From Pseudomonadota bacterium (GTDB lineage Bacteria; Pseudomonadota; Gammaproteobacteria; Xanthomonadales; Xanthomonadaceae), in the NCBI GenBank assembly GCA_023457475.1, contig JAEWLO010000279.1, positions 1 to 13,745 of the forward strand: a DNA stretch of 13,745 nt, given 5' to 3'. A program made the position numbers and the translations under genes. Of this stretch, positions 12,556-13,745 are shown one piece after another (the first letter of the stretch is position 1; the number at the start of each line of letters is the position of its first letter). Under the pieces are notes generated by a model, which did not search any database, was not told the origin of the DNA, and was given only the letters and a program-made list of their open reading frames with translations.

Positions 12556-13745
12556 ATGGCACAAGTCATCAACACCAATGTGATGTCGCTGAACGCACAG
12601 CGCAACCTGTCGACCAGCGGTTCCAGCCTCGCCACCACCATCCAGCGCCTCTCCTCCGGCCTGCGCATCAACAGCGCCAAGGACGACGCCGCCGGCCTGG
12701 CCATCTCCGAGCGTTTCAGCACCCAGATCCGCGGCCTGGACGTCGCCGTCCGCAACGCCAACGACGGCATCTCGCTGGCCCAGACCGCCGAAGGCGCGAT
12801 GGTGGAAATCGGCAACAACCTGCAGCGTATCCGCGAACTGTCGGTGCAGTCGGCCAATGCGACCAACTCCGAAAGCGATCGCGAAGCACTGAACGCCGAA
12901 GTGAAGCAGCTGGTCTCGGAAATCGACCGCGTCTCCCGCCAGACCAACTTCAACGGCACCAAGCTGCTGGATGGTTCGTTCTCCGGCGCGCTGTTCCAGG
13001 TCGGTGCCGATTCGGGCCAGACCATCGGCATCAGCAGCATCGTCAACGCCAGCGCCAGTGCGCTGGGCGGTGCCAAGTTCGACACCGGATCGTTCACCCT
13101 GGCCCAGGGCACCGCCAACGGCGATGTCAAGATCACCGGCATGGCCATCACCGGTGCCGACGGCAAGTCCTATACCCTGTCCGACATCGAAGTGAAGGCC
13201 GGTGCGGATCTGGCCGCCACCCAGAAGGCCGCTGCCACCGCCGTGGCAGCCGCCATCAACGAGAAGATGGACATGACCGGCGTCTACGCCGAAGCGGGTA
13301 CCGCCGGCGCCATTTCGCTGACCTCGGTCAAGAACAACGTCACCGACACCGGCACCTTCAATGCCATCAACGTCACCTTCGGCAGCGTAGGTACGACCAC
13401 GGGCGTGGCCCTGCCGGGGACCGCCTACGCTCCGACCAATGCCGCCGCGCAGGCCCTGTTGAAGACCAACTATGCCAGCGACCTGAACATCTCCTCGGTG
13501 GAAGGTGCCCAGCAGGCCCTGTCGATCGTCGACAAAGCGCTGACCGCAGTGAACTCCTCGCGTGCCGACATGGGTGCGATCCAGAACCGCTTCACCTCCA
13601 CCATCGCCAACCTCAGCACCACCTCGGAAAACCTGTCGGCCTCGCGCAGCCGTATCCGCGACACCGACTACGCCAAGGAAACCGCCGAACTGACCCGCAC
13701 GCAGATCCTGCAGCAGGCCGGTACCGCGATGCTGGCCCAGGCCAA
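12556..13745 (+). CDS. fliC: Flagellin FliC, second copy (3' end outside window)
   Basis: This is a second filament subunit, open for 396 codons to the right edge. It aligns with FliC1 without gaps over residues 1-175, with few changes (for example Glu for Asp in TNSESDREAL and Val for Thr in KQLVSEIDRV). It aligns again from residue 312, where FliC1 is at 293, so the centre is 19 residues longer (176-311). If it ends like FliC1, about 13 codons plus the stop are missing and the full length is about 409. It retains LQRIREL at 89-95 and a flagellin IN-like segment (AAAINEKMDMTGVYAEAG). AGGAG precedes the ATG. The 5' part uses more C-ending codons than fliC1, while other stretches are identical at the DNA level, suggesting gene conversion. 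Confidence 0.96.
   Translation, partial: MAQVINTNVMSLNAQRNLSTSGSSLATTIQRLSSGLRINSAKDDAAGLAISERFSTQIRGLDVAVRNANDGISLAQTAEGAMVEIGNNLQRIRELSVQSANATNSESDREALNAEVKQLVSEIDRVSRQTNFNGTKLLDGSFSGALFQVGADSGQTIGISSIVNASASALGGAKFDTGSFTLAQGTANGDVKITGMAITGADGKSYTLSDIEVKAGADLAATQKAAATAVAAAINEKMDMTGVYAEAGTAGAISLTSVKNNVTDTGTFNAINVTFGSVGTTTGVALPGTAYAPTNAAAQALLKTNYASDLNISSVEGAQQALSIVDKALTAVNSSRADMGAIQNRFTSTIANLSTTSENLSASRSRIRDTDYAKETAELTRTQILQQAGTAMLAQA

Noticed and set aside
12168..13166. Minus-strand open frame of 332 codons spanning the fliC1/fliC2 gap
   Set aside because: It is antisense to both flagellins and to the terminator and promoter between them. Its repeated-looking sequence simply reflects the fliC duplication.
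1..13745. CRISPR array, tRNA/rRNA genes, insertion sequences, prophage or toxin-antitoxin genes
   Set aside because: I saw no spaced direct repeats, RNA gene signatures, transposase motifs or foreign-looking genes. All coding space is accounted for by flagellar genes.

Overview
The window is a contiguous, all-plus-strand block of flagellar genes from a high-GC gammaproteobacterium. It runs flgB-flgC-flgD-flgE-flgF-flgG-flgH-flgI-flgJ-flgK-flgL, followed by two tandem flagellin genes; the second is cut by the right edge. The organism is most likely Stenotrophomonas, or a close relative in the Xanthomonadaceae. Reasons: strong G/C-ending codon use; sigma-54 control of the hook-basal-body genes with sigma-28 control of flagellin; tandem fliC paralogues directly after flgL; and a GTAG-type REP hairpin upstream of flgB that looks like the SMAG elements of S. 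maltophilia. The genus call is inference; no database was searched.

Layout. Bases 1-352 hold no credible gene. They contain two adjacent hairpins (5-40), a REP/SMAG-like hairpin (77-99), a long imperfect palindrome (158-265) and a textbook sigma-54 promoter (305-319). flgB-flgF (353-3908) encode the proximal rod (FlgB, FlgC, FlgF), the hook cap (FlgD) and the hook (FlgE). An 82-base gap between flgF and flgG carries a 9-bp hairpin and a second sigma-54 promoter. flgG-flgL (3991-10948) encode the distal rod (FlgG), the L ring (FlgH), the P ring (FlgI), the rod cap/muramidase (FlgJ) and the hook-filament junction (FlgK, FlgL). Spacing here is tight, with 1-nt (flgI/flgJ) and 4-nt (flgK/flgL) overlaps. 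An intrinsic terminator at 11031-11055 ends this unit.

fliC1 (11189-12361) and fliC2 (12556 to the edge) each have their own sigma-28-type promoter with exactly 11 bases between the -35 and -10 elements, and fliC1 ends in its own strong terminator. The two proteins match closely over about 175 N-terminal and about 85 C-terminal residues. They differ in the surface-exposed centre, where FliC2 is 19 residues longer.

Together the genes encode the axial structure outside the inner membrane, in approximate order of assembly: rod, rings, hook, junction, filament. The promoter arrangement fits a cascade in which RpoN plus an enhancer-binding protein (FleQ in relatives) drives the hook-basal body, and FliA drives flagellin afterwards. 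I found no undescribed system. The points most worth checking are the mosaic fliC pair, the internal flgG promoter, the palindrome upstream of flgB and a motif repeated in FlgK and FlgL.
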